Assembly: GCA_903903205.1 (NCBI GenBank)
Contig: CAIUXU010000147.1
Location: 1-7,683 of the forward strand
Origin: an uncultured Syntrophobacterales bacterium
GTDB taxonomy: Bacteria > Desulfobacterota > Syntrophia > Syntrophales > UBA5619
DNA: 7,683 nt
Direction of reading: 5' to 3'
The notes below the pieces were generated by a model. That model saw only the letters and a list, made by a program, of their open reading frames with translations. It did not search any database and was not told where the DNA came from. Below, piece by piece: positions 1-6,294 of this stretch; the first letter of the stretch is position 1; the number at the start of each line of letters is the position of its first letter. Position numbers and translations under genes: made by a program.

Positions 1-755
1 ATCAGAATGATCATCAGAACGAAGGCCGCCGCCACCGGCAGGTGGAGGCCGAATGCCAGAAAGAACATATAGATTGCGAGCACATCGACGAGCCAGATGA
101 CAATCGACAGGAGGGTAGCAGAGAGCAGGAGCGCCGGATTGACCACGATCCGGAATCCTTCAATGAAATGGTCGATCAGCCGGTTCACGGCCCCGGCATA
201 GCGCGCCGGAAGCCTTCCAATCAGAGGGGTCAGGATTCGGAGGGTTGCCTCGCGCCGGACAATCATGAGGATCATAACCGCAAACAGGCCGAGTGTTACA
301 AGCAGAAACAGGACGCTGGAACGGACAAGCCACGGTGGCAGCGGGGTGAAGAAAAGGGCGAGCACGGCGATGATGAGGATCGTGAGGCTGTCGAGCACCC
401 GTTCCACAAAGATCGTGCCGAGTGCCGAGCTCATGGGGATGCCGCTCTTTTTCGCGATCAGATAGGGCCGGGCCAACTCTCCCAGGCGCGCCGGGATGGC
501 GATGATTGCTAAAAAACCGACGCTGGTTACCGAGAAGAGCGAGAGCTGATCGACCTTTTCGATCGGTCTCAGGATGAGTCCCCAGCGGATCGACCTCAGA
601 AGCTGCATCAGAAGCATGGCCGCAACGGCGGGGAGGAGATACCCGCCGCGGATCGTCCGGAAGCCATCCATCACCCCCCGAAACTCAATCCCGCGGACCG
701 AGAGCCACACCAGCAACGCGCTGAGCGCAAGGCCCGCAATCATCTTTTTCTTCAT
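1..755 (-). CDS. Flippase-like integral membrane protein (lysylphosphatidylglycerol synthase TM-domain family), C-terminus off the left edge
   Basis: An open frame of 251 codons starts at the ATG at 755-753 and runs off the left edge without a stop, so only the N-terminal part is seen. The translation is strongly hydrophobic, with several predicted membrane segments: about residues 5-20, 39-53, 71-88, 124-137, 147-166, 208-232 and 239-251. The family signature is present: RLGELARPYLI at 90-100, followed by an FVERVLDSL stretch at 116-124, matching the conserved G-E-x-x-R and E-R-x-x-D motifs of the UPF0104/LPG-synthase transmembrane family (established knowledge). Members of about 300-350 residues without the soluble C-terminal domain are usually annotated as flippase-like proteins of unknown substrate, so MprF-type activity should not be assumed. 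A purine-rich stretch (GGAAGAGGG) precedes the start; another ATG occurs at codon 5. It begins 58 bases after the lipoprotein stop and is probably in the same transcript. Confidence 0.85.
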   Translation of the reverse strand, partial: MKKKMIAGLALSALLVWLSVRGIEFRGVMDGFRTIRGGYLLPAVAAMLLMQLLRSIRWGLILRPIEKVDQLSLFSVTSVGFLAIIAIPARLGELARPYLIAKKSGIPMSSALGTIFVERVLDSLTILIIAVLALFFTPLPPWLVRSSVLFLLVTLGLFAVMILMIVRREATLRILTPLIGRLPARYAGAVNRLIDHFIEGFRIVVNPALLLSATLLSIVIWLVDVLAIYMFFLAFGLHLPVAAAFVLMIIL

Positions 756-813
756 CGAGCCCTCTTCCGTTCCCGGCCGTGCGAAGCCACTGCGGGTGTG
801 GTTCCTCGCCCGC

Positions 814-1215
814 CTACTTTTTGACCAGGTTGTCCGCGATCTTATCGTGGATGAGCTGGGAGGAGAGCTTGTTCCCGATCAGGCCGACGCGGACGGAGAC
901 CGTGGTCACGTTTTTGGCCTTGTAGGTAACGGAGATCTGGACCTTTTCAACATCGATCAAGGCCGAGATCTTTCCCTTCCCGATCTCCTTTTCCGGCTGG
1001 ACATCCACCCCGCGCATGTCTGCAATGGTTTTCTGGCAGGCGCTCCAGGTCGCGTCGAAGGAGTGGTAGTAATCGGTTTTCATATCGCCGTTGATGAAGA
1101 AATAGGTTCCGGAACCGGCGCCCACCGCTGCACCTCCGACCAGCGCCGCCGTACAACCGGAGATTAAAAAAACACCCATGACCAGGAATACGATCCAGCC
1201 CTTTGCAGTCTGCAT
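814..1215 (-). CDS. Small lipoprotein, DUF3568-like
   Basis: This 133-residue protein has a clear lipoprotein signal: a hydrophobic stretch at residues 7-19 and the lipobox LISGC at 17-21, so Cys21 should be lipidated after signal peptidase II cleavage. Residue 22 is Thr rather than Asp, which in enterobacterial sorting rules favours the outer membrane. A glycine/alanine-rich stretch follows (about 27-36). The rest is a small soluble domain with alternating strands and the pattern YYHSFDATWSACQKTI at 49-64, resembling the DUF3568 family of small lipoproteins in deltaproteobacteria; this assignment is from memory of the family pattern. The function is unknown. The start at 1215 has AAAGGA a few bases upstream. 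The gene lies 85 bases after dnaJ, separated by two hairpins, and 58 bases before the membrane protein gene. An envelope role is inferred from the signal only. Confidence 0.78.
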   Translation of the reverse strand: MQTAKGWIVFLVMGVFLISGCTAALVGGAAVGAGSGTYFFINGDMKTDYYHSFDATWSACQKTIADMRGVDVQPEKEIGKGKISALIDVEKVQISVTYKAKNVTTVSVRVGLIGNKLSSQLIHDKIADNLVKK

Positions 1216-1244
1216 GATTTTTCCTTTCCGTTGAGGATGATCAG

Positions 1245-1302
1245 AGGGGACGGATTTGAAATTTGCCCCTCAAGGGGACACCTTGCGGCGACGTGTCCCC
1301 TT
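1245..1302. repeat. Two adjacent palindromes after dnaJ (GGGGACAC-type intergenic hairpins)
   Basis: Palindrome A pairs AAGGGGACAC (1272-1281) with GTGTCCCCTT (1293-1302): a perfect 10-bp stem with an 11-base loop, whose outer end includes two bases of the dnaJ stop codon (TAA at 1303-1301). Palindrome B lies at 1245-1270: GGGG/CCCC arms continue into ATTT-G-AAAT with one bulged A and two G-T pairs. Between them, CCCCT-CA-AGGGG (1266-1277) can form a third hairpin that competes with both. No T-run follows on the minus strand, so this is not a standard intrinsic terminator. The units resemble short palindromic repeats with GGGGACA-type ends scattered in deltaproteobacterial genomes (recollection, not searched). 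Possible roles are an mRNA-stabilising or processing site between dnaJ and the lipoprotein gene, or a passive repeat. Confidence 0.7.
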
Positions 1303-2371
1303 AACGTCCCGCCTCGCCGCTCAACCGGTCGAACTCCCGGAGCAGCTCCTCCTGCTTCTTGGTAAGATTTGACGGTACGGTGACCACGGTCTCGATGATC
1401 TGGTCGCCTCGTCCGTATCCACGCACATGGGCAATGCCCTTGCCCTTCAGACGGAAGACTTTTCCCGTCGGAGTTCCCCGGGGAATCTTCAGTTTCTCCG
1501 TCCCTGTCAGGGTTGGTGCATCCACGCTTCCTCCCAGGGCGGCCTGGACGAAGGTGACGGGAACCCGACAATAGAGGTCGTCCCCGTTTCGCTGGAAGGT
1601 CTCGTGGGGCTTCACCTCGATGAAGACGTAGAGATCGCCGTTCGGGCCGCCCTGTTCGCCCTCCTCACCTTCGCCCCGCAGCCGGAGGCGTGAGCCCGTC
1701 TCGACGCCGGCCGGAATTTTGAGCTGAACCGTTTTCTCAATTCGAACCTTTCCTGCGCCGGAGCATTCCTTGCAGGGACTTGCAATGACGCCTCCTTGTC
1801 CACGGCACTTGGGGCAAGTTGAGCTGATGCTGAAAAAACCGCTGGACTGCATCACCTGACCCCGTCCGTTGCAGCGGTCGCAGATCTGAGGGGAGGTTCC
1901 CGGTGCGCAAGCCGATCCCCGGCAGGCGCCGCAGAGGGTGTATTTTGCCAACGCGATTTCGGTGCTTGTCCCCAGGGCCGCATCCATAAAGGAGATCTGG
2001 AGGTCGTAGCGAAGATCAGCGCCCGCCCGGGCAGCCGATCGTGAGCGGGAGCGTCCCGTATTGAATCCGAAGACATCGCCGAAGATGTCGCCAAAGCTTG
2101 AAAAGATATCTTCGAAACCGGAGAATCCCCGGTAGCCGGCGCCGTTCAGGCCTTCATGGCCGTAACGGTTGTAGATATCCCTTTTTTCTGCATCGCTCAG
2201 AACCTCGTAGGCTTCTGCCGCCTCCTTGAAATTTTCTTCCGCCTCCCGATTCCCCGGATTCCGATCCGGGTGACATTGCATGGCAAGCTTGCGGTAGCTC
2301 TTTTTGATCTCATCATCCGTGGCGCCTCTTTCCACGCCCAGGATCTCGTAGTAACAACGTTTTGACGCCAT
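1301..2371 (-). CDS. dnaJ: Chaperone protein DnaJ (type I Hsp40)
   Basis: Type I DnaJ of 356 residues stimulates the ATPase of DnaK (Hsp70) and delivers unfolded substrates in the cytoplasm. Domains in order: J domain (about 5-71) with the essential HPD at 34-36; a Gly/Phe-rich linker (about 72-105) with repeated DIF motifs; a zinc-binding region (147-206) with all four cysteine pairs (Cys147/150, 164/167, 186/189, 200/203); two C-terminal substrate-binding domains (about 210-335), with KIPAGVETGSRLRLRGEG marking the first; and a short dimerisation tail. Oddities: the first zinc motif reads CGACRGSA rather than CxxCxGxG, with an extra Cys155 beside it, and the residue before HPD is Cys33 instead of the common Tyr or Phe. 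The length is slightly below the E. coli protein (376). The start at 2371 has purine-rich GGGGAAATAAGAGGA upstream. No dnaK or grpE lies in the window, so it could be a second DnaJ copy. Confidence 0.96.
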   Translation of the reverse strand: MASKRCYYEILGVERGATDDEIKKSYRKLAMQCHPDRNPGNREAEENFKEAAEAYEVLSDAEKRDIYNRYGHEGLNGAGYRGFSGFEDIFSSFGDIFGDVFGFNTGRSRSRSAARAGADLRYDLQISFMDAALGTSTEIALAKYTLCGACRGSACAPGTSPQICDRCNGRGQVMQSSGFFSISSTCPKCRGQGGVIASPCKECSGAGKVRIEKTVQLKIPAGVETGSRLRLRGEGEEGEQGGPNGDLYVFIEVKPHETFQRNGDDLYCRVPVTFVQAALGGSVDAPTLTGTEKLKIPRGTPTGKVFRLKGKGIAHVRGYGRGDQIIETVVTVPSNLTKKQEELLREFDRLSGEAGR

Positions 2372-2409
2372 TCCTCTTATTTCCCCTTATTACAACCTCA
2401 ATTCGCGGT

Positions 2410-2438
2410 AACATAACCATCCCCTCTGGTCCTGTCAA
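2410..2438 (-). promoter_or_regulatory. Candidate sigma-70 promoter for dnaJ
   Basis: Read on the minus strand, TTGACA (2438-2433) is followed after 17 bases by TATGTT (2415-2410), a perfect -35 box and a 4/6 -10 box. A transcript would begin near 2403, leaving a leader of about 30 bases before the dnaJ ATG. The -35 box lies only 9 bases after the purC stop codon, so dnaJ may be transcribed both from here and by read-through from purC. I saw no CIRCE element in the 75-base gap, and no heat-shock sigma-32 pattern that I would trust. Confidence 0.5.
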
Positions 2439-2446
2439 CCGTGTGT

Positions 2447-3331
2447 TTACCGGACCAGCCGGTTCAACGCCTCGCGGTATTTTTCACCTGTTTTCTCGAC
2501 GATCTCGGCGGGAAGCTGCGGTGCAGGGGGTTTCTGATTCCAGCCGATCGAGAGCAGATAATCGCGCAAGAACTGTTTGTCGAAGCTCTTCTGCGGACGC
2601 CCTGCCTCGTAATCATCCTTCGGCCAAAACCGTGACGAGTCGGGGGTGAGGAGTTCATCGATGATTATCAGCTTTCCATCCAGAATGCCGAATTCCATTT
2701 TCGTGTCGGCGATGATGATCCCCACCCGGTCGGCGATGGTGACCGCCCGTTCGTAGATCGCAAGACTTGCCCGGACGACCTGTTCGGTCAGCTCAACGCC
2801 GATCAGGTTTTCCATCTCTCCGCGACCAATCGGCAGGTCGTGTTCCCCGTCTGCGGCCTTGGTGGAGGGGGTGAAAAGGGTCTCCGGAAGCCGTGACGAT
2901 TCCGTCAGCCCTGCCGGCAGCGCAATCCCGGAGACAGGCCTTCCCTGGCTGTAATCCTTCCAACCGGAGCCGCTCAGATAGCCCCGAACGATGCACTCGA
3001 CCGGCAGGGGCTTTGCCTTCTTCACGATCATGCTCCGGCCCCGCAGGAGATCCCGGTAGGGGGCGCAGACGGCCGGATATTCATCCGGGTTTGTCGAAAT
3101 GACGTGGTTCGGAATGATATCGGCCATCTTTTCGAACCAGAAGGTGGACATGCGTGTCAACACCTCCCCCTTTCCGGGGACGGGGTTTGGCATGATGAAG
3201 TCGAAGGCGGAGATCCGGTCTGTTGCGACGATCAGCAGTTGGGAATCGAACGCGTAGATATCACGAACCTTTCCCGTGCTGGCAAGCGTCATTCCTTGAA
3301 AATCCGTTTTCATGATCCCTGGGTTGCTCAT
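2447..3331 (-). CDS. purC: Phosphoribosylaminoimidazole-succinocarboxamide synthase (SAICAR synthetase)
   Basis: PurC joins CAIR and L-aspartate using ATP to give SAICAR, ADP and phosphate, in de novo purine synthesis in the cytoplasm. The 294-residue protein belongs to the longer, yeast Ade1-like form (the short bacterial form has about 235-240 residues). Visible motifs: GKVRDIY at 20-26 and ATDRISAFD at 36-44 (N-terminal nucleotide-binding lobe), the signature VECIVRGYLSGSGWK at 111-125, IADTKMEFG at 207-215, IDELLTPDSSRFW at 224-236 (Asp/Glu residues for metal and substrate), and FDKQFLRDYL at 250-259. The start at 3331 is chosen because AAGGAG lies about 8 bases upstream and the next residues lead straight into the family alignment. 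The frame stays open upstream to 3742, but that part is antisense-like shadow of the hydrolase gene in the same strand's other frame. A later ATG at codon 7 is an alternative. It starts 22 bases after the hydrolase stop. Confidence 0.97.
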   Translation of the reverse strand: MSNPGIMKTDFQGMTLASTGKVRDIYAFDSQLLIVATDRISAFDFIMPNPVPGKGEVLTRMSTFWFEKMADIIPNHVISTNPDEYPAVCAPYRDLLRGRSMIVKKAKPLPVECIVRGYLSGSGWKDYSQGRPVSGIALPAGLTESSRLPETLFTPSTKAADGEHDLPIGRGEMENLIGVELTEQVVRASLAIYERAVTIADRVGIIIADTKMEFGILDGKLIIIDELLTPDSSRFWPKDDYEAGRPQKSFDKQFLRDYLLSIGWNQKPPAPQLPAEIVEKTGEKYREALNRLVR

Positions 3332-3353
3332 GGCTTTTCTCCTTGTGTTTTTT

Positions 3354-3983
3354 TCAGCGCAGGAATGGGTTGAATTTTTTTTCGTGGCCGATCGTGGAGG
3401 TCGGCATGCTCCCGTAATTGTGGCCTGGCAGGACCACTGTCTCGTCCGGAAGGGTGCAGATTTTCCGCTGAATGGAGTCGAACATGACCTCTCCGGACCC
3501 CCCCGGAAAATCGCTTCTCCCCACCGCTTCCACGAAGAGTGTGTCGCCGGTGAAGGCGTAACCGTCGATAAATAGAACCATGCTGCCCGGTGAATGACCC
3601 GGTGTGTGAATGACCTGGAGGCGGATACTTCCGACATCGATGAAATCACCGTCCCGGACCGTCCGGTCGGCGGGGGGGGACTGCTTCGCGCCGAACATCC
3701 GAAGCATGGCCGCCGGGGTGGAAACGAGCATGTCGGCGTCATCCTCGTGGATGATGATTTCGGCCCCGGTCTTTTTTTTCATGTCCACGTTGCCGCCGGT
3801 GTGGTCCACATGGCCGTGGGTGTTGACGATATAGCGGATCTTAACCTTGTTTTTCTCTGCCGCTTCGATGAGGGCATCCGTCTCCTCCGCCGGATCGATC
3901 ACGAGCGCCTCGCCGCTCTCCTGATCGCCCACAAGGTAGGCGAAAACCGCCATCTGTCCGACCTGCCGCTGCTCAATAAACAT
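3354..3983 (-). CDS. Metallo-beta-lactamase-fold hydrolase, glyoxalase II-like
   Basis: The 209-residue single-domain protein carries the full metal-binding set of the glyoxalase II branch of the metallo-beta-lactamase superfamily: THGHVDH at 55-61 (His56, His58, Asp60, His61), His130 in HTPGHSPGS, Asp147 in FTGDTLF, and His188 in LPGHNYG. It also has GRSDFPGGS (155-163) and a C-terminal TIGHEKKFNPFLR. These make a binuclear-metal thioester hydrolase likely, such as hydroxyacylglutathione hydrolase or a related thiol-ester hydrolase. It lacks the C-terminal helical glutathione-binding domain of classic GloB (about 250-260 residues), so the thiol partner is uncertain. The start at 3983 follows GGGAGGG by 4 bases and fits the family N-terminus; an open extension upstream to 4040 has no better ribosome site. 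It is the first gene of the leftward block and probably shares a transcript with purC. Confidence 0.93.
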   Translation of the reverse strand: MFIEQRQVGQMAVFAYLVGDQESGEALVIDPAEETDALIEAAEKNKVKIRYIVNTHGHVDHTGGNVDMKKKTGAEIIIHEDDADMLVSTPAAMLRMFGAKQSPPADRTVRDGDFIDVGSIRLQVIHTPGHSPGSMVLFIDGYAFTGDTLFVEAVGRSDFPGGSGEVMFDSIQRKICTLPDETVVLPGHNYGSMPTSTIGHEKKFNPFLR

Positions 3984-4169
3984 GATCCCTCCCATTTGCG
4001 GGGTGTTTGCAGGGTATCGGCGACACCCAGCCATACCCATTTTTTTTGCATTCCGTGTCCGATAAGCGGGGTACCGCTATCATTTTTCGGTAGTTAAAGT
4101 CAATCAGATTTGCTCCGTTCCCGCCTCCGGATTCTCCGTTCCGCCACAATATCGGTTGGTGGATTAAGG

Positions 4170-4200
4170 ACAATGAATTGTGTAAATTGTGTTGACACAA
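4170..4200. promoter_or_regulatory. Candidate operator: two palindromes upstream of and over the tctB -35 box
   Basis: Two perfect short palindromes lie 18 bases apart centre to centre: ACAAT-GA-ATTGT (4170-4181) and TTGTGT-TG-ACACAA (4187-4200). The second contains most of the TTGACA -35 box. In addition, AATTGTGT is repeated directly at 4176-4183 and 4185-4192, so the region contains three TTGTGT-type half-sites, two direct and one inverted. A dimeric repressor bound here would block RNA polymerase. Which family binds cannot be said; no regulator gene is in the window. Confidence 0.5.
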
Positions 4201-4220
4201 AAAAGCCATCTTCATATACT
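4192..4220 (+). promoter_or_regulatory. Sigma-70 promoter of the tct operon
   Basis: TTGACA (4192-4197) and TATACT (4215-4220) are separated by exactly 17 bases, a perfect -35 and a 5/6 -10 box. Transcription would start near 4227, giving a leader of about 28 bases with AAGGAGG at 4244-4250 before the tctB ATG at 4256. This is the best promoter in the window and the only one with both boxes near consensus. Confidence 0.75.
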
Positions 4221-4255
4221 CACGCGGTGTTGAGGATGCCAATGAAGGAGGCGGT

Positions 4256-4711
4256 ATGACAAAAGAGCGTGGTGGAAGTATCATTTTTCTTGCAGCGGGT
4301 CTCTATGGCCTGTTTTTTTCCTTGGGGCTTCCCATGGGGCGCTGGAACGAGCCCGGGCCAGGCGTCTTTCCTCTTGCCATATCCATTCTTCTGTGTCTCT
4401 CCGGGATATTGTGGTTTATCAGGGGTGGAAAGAGTGGAGAGACGAGCGTGATTGCCGTCCGGAAAGGTTTTTTGCAGCAATACAAGACCGTCATTCGGAT
4501 CGTCGGGCTGACGGCGCTCTTTATCGGTCTCCTCGAACCGTTGGGATACCTCGGGACTTCGATTCTCTATCTGTTTGCCCTCTTTTTCTGGGTGAGCCGG
4601 TACCGGGTGTGGTCTGCGGCGGCGATGGCCGTCGCCTGCGGGGCGGGGAGCTGGCTTTTTTTCGAAAAATTGCTAACAACGCCATTGCCGAAAGGATTAT
4701 GGCCGTTATAA
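4256..4711 (+). CDS. tctB: Tripartite tricarboxylate transporter, small membrane subunit TctB
   Basis: TctB is the small, poorly conserved membrane subunit of the TTT secondary transporters; it partners with the large TctA channel subunit in the inner membrane. The 151-residue protein shows four hydrophobic segments (about residues 8-24, 37-55, 79-93 and 98-138, the last splitting into two), a usual layout for this family. Family features: EPGPGVFPL at 32-40, matching the GPGxFP motif between the first two helices; LEPLGYLGTSILYL at 93-106; and the terminal LPKGLWPL at 144-151. A basic, hydrophilic loop (about 56-77) separates the two helix pairs. The start is secured by AAGGAGG five bases upstream. 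It is the first gene of the operon, 43 bases before tctA. Confidence 0.92.
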   Translation: MTKERGGSIIFLAAGLYGLFFSLGLPMGRWNEPGPGVFPLAISILLCLSGILWFIRGGKSGETSVIAVRKGFLQQYKTVIRIVGLTALFIGLLEPLGYLGTSILYLFALFFWVSRYRVWSAAAMAVACGAGSWLFFEKLLTTPLPKGLWPL

Positions 4712-4754
4712 ACTGTTGTTCCGGAGCGACTCGGGTCGGAGGGAGAGGTGTTCA

Positions 4755-6263
4755 ATGGACATGCTGAATAATTTGCTGGAAGGGTTTCGCATCGCCCTCT
4801 CCTTGAAGAATATCTACCTTTGCTTTGTTGGCTGCCTCTGGGGAACGATGGTCGGGGTTCTGCCGGGCATCGGGCCGCTCGCCGGGATTGCGCTGCTGAT
4901 CCCGGCCACGTTCGGCATGGATGCGACCGGCGCAATCATCATGCTTTCCGGGATTTACTATGGGGCCATGTACGGCGGCTCGACGACCTCGATCCTGATG
5001 AACATCCCGGGAGAATCCGCCTCCGTGGTCACCTGTATCGACGGCTACCAGATGACCCGCAAGGGGCGCGGAGGTGCGGCGCTATTTATCGCTGCATGGG
5101 GTTCCTGGATCGGAGGCACCCTGGGTATCATTGGCCTGATGTTTCTGGCCCCCTTTCTGGCCAACTTTGCGGTCAAGTTCGGTCCCCCCGAGATGTTCGC
5201 CGTGCTCCTGATCGCATTTATCCTGTTGGGATCACTTGGTAAAGGATCATTCTTCAAGACTGTCCCGATGATCTTCCTGGGACTGCTGGTGGGCACGATC
5301 GGGATGGATCCCCTGACCGGGGCCATGCGGTTCACCCACGGGATCAAGGACCTCTACGACGGCATCGGCTTCATCCCTGTGGCGATGGGGGCTTTTGGAA
5401 TCGGGGAGATCCTCACCTCCACCGAGGAGAGTCTCGTGCGTGCCGTCCACAAGGTGAAATTGCGGGAACTCCTTCCCAGCCGGGAGGAGCTGCGCGCCTC
5501 CTGGGGGCCGATCATTCGAGGGACGGGGATCGGCTTCTTCATCGGCCTTCTGCCCGGCTCCGCCCATGTCCTGTCGAGTTTCGCCAGTTACACGGTTGAG
5601 AAACGGCTGGCGAAGAGGCCTGAGGAGTTCGGCACCGGCCGCATCGAGGGGGTGGCAGGGCCGGAGACCGCCAACAACGCGGCCTCCCAGAGCGCCATGA
5701 TCCCCTTTCTCGGCCTCGGCATTCCGACGGGACCTGCCACGGCCGTGATGATGATTGCCCTTTTGATCCACGGTGTCCGGCCGGGGCCGCTGTTCATTTC
5801 CGAGCAGCCCCAGGTGTTCTGGAGCCTGGTTGCCAGCATGTATATCGGCAACGTGATCCTCATCATCCTCAACCTGCCGCTGGTCGGCATTTTTATCAAT
5901 CTGCTCAGGGTTCCGTTCCGGATCCTGTTTCCCCTCATCCTGCTGATCTGCCTGATTGGAACCTATGCGGTGAATTCGAGCACGGTGGAGCTGGTCATCC
6001 TCTTGACCTGCGGGGTTATGGGGTACCTCTTTCGAAAACTGGAGTTCGATGTCGCCCCCTTCATCCTTGCGATCATCATTGGCCCCACGCTGGAAAATGC
6101 TTTCCGGTGGTCGCTCATGCGGAGCGCCGGATCGTTTGCGATTTTTGTGCACAGCCCCATCACCGCGGTCCTCATCACCTTGTCCGGACTGCTATTGATC
6201 TGGAACGTTTATCGAACCTTGCGACCCAAGAGGGACTGGGAGAGGGCCCTCGAAGAAGAATAG
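4755..6263 (+). CDS. tctA: Tripartite tricarboxylate transporter, large permease subunit TctA
   Basis: TctA is the large permease subunit that carries the substrate across the inner membrane, driven by an ion gradient. At 502 residues it has the normal family length and about 11-12 hydrophobic segments. Both internally repeated signature blocks are present. The first runs from GTMVGVLPGIGPLAGIALL (30-48) to YYGAMYGGSTTSILMNIPGE (68-87). The second contains FFIGLLPGSAHVLSSFASY (261-279), then EKRLAK, GRIEGVAGPETANNAASQSA (295-314) and LGLGIPTGPATAVMM (319-333). These G/P-rich loops are thought to line the substrate path. The last residues (487-502) are charged and cytoplasmic. The start at 4755 follows GGAGAGG by 7 bases; the frame is open to an ATG at 4716, but that extension (MFRSDSG...) is hydrophilic, has no ribosome site and is not family-like. 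Confidence 0.97.
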   Translation: MDMLNNLLEGFRIALSLKNIYLCFVGCLWGTMVGVLPGIGPLAGIALLIPATFGMDATGAIIMLSGIYYGAMYGGSTTSILMNIPGESASVVTCIDGYQMTRKGRGGAALFIAAWGSWIGGTLGIIGLMFLAPFLANFAVKFGPPEMFAVLLIAFILLGSLGKGSFFKTVPMIFLGLLVGTIGMDPLTGAMRFTHGIKDLYDGIGFIPVAMGAFGIGEILTSTEESLVRAVHKVKLRELLPSREELRASWGPIIRGTGIGFFIGLLPGSAHVLSSFASYTVEKRLAKRPEEFGTGRIEGVAGPETANNAASQSAMIPFLGLGIPTGPATAVMMIALLIHGVRPGPLFISEQPQVFWSLVASMYIGNVILIILNLPLVGIFINLLRVPFRILFPLILLICLIGTYAVNSSTVELVILLTCGVMGYLFRKLEFDVAPFILAIIIGPTLENAFRWSLMRSAGSFAIFVHSPITAVLITLSGLLLIWNVYRTLRPKRDWERALEEE

Positions 6264-6294
6264 CGTCATTAACCCACAAATGGAGGAAAAGAGT

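Larger units (their letters stand above)
3984..4255. other. Divergent intergenic region between the hydrolase and tctB
   Basis: This 272-base region separates the two gene blocks and is visibly AT-richer than the flanking genes near its right end (4165-4220). It holds the tctB promoter and two palindromes, listed separately. On the left side, a short imperfect hairpin (AGCGG-GGTA-CCGCT, 4065-4078, extendable through one bulge) and a T8 run (4041-4048 area) are present. I could not find a convincing minus-strand promoter for the hydrolase: TTGACT (4103-4098) lacks a good -10 partner. No small gene with a ribosome site was seen. Confidence 0.6.

Noticed and set aside
42..1167. Long plus-strand open frames opposite the membrane protein and lipoprotein genes (42-512 and 574-1167)
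   Set aside because: Their translations are rich in charged, low-complexity residues without any family motif, lack ribosome sites, and lie exactly antisense to genes with clear signatures.
1272..1302. Intrinsic terminator after dnaJ
   Set aside because: The stem is strong, but on the dnaJ strand it is followed by GAGGGGC rather than a T-run, so it was listed as a palindromic repeat instead.
3332..3742. Possible 137-residue N-terminal extension of PurC
   Set aside because: The extension overlaps the hydrolase coding region on the same strand in another frame, has no family similarity, and PurC has a well-placed AAGGAG before the ATG at 3331.
3984..4040. Possible 19-residue N-terminal extension of the glyoxalase II-like hydrolase
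   Set aside because: The extra residues (MGMAGCRRYP...) do not match the family N-terminus, and GGGAGGG sits directly before the ATG at 3983.
4075..4103. Minus-strand promoter for the hydrolase using TTGACT (4103-4098)
   Set aside because: At 16-17 bases spacing the -10 would read GATAGC or ATAGCG, too far from TATAAT to support a call.
5247..6152. 301-codon minus-strand open frame inside tctA
   Set aside because: It is antisense to an intact, motif-bearing TctA. Its product is hydrophilic and compositionally biased, as expected of the complement of a hydrophobic gene in GC-rich DNA.
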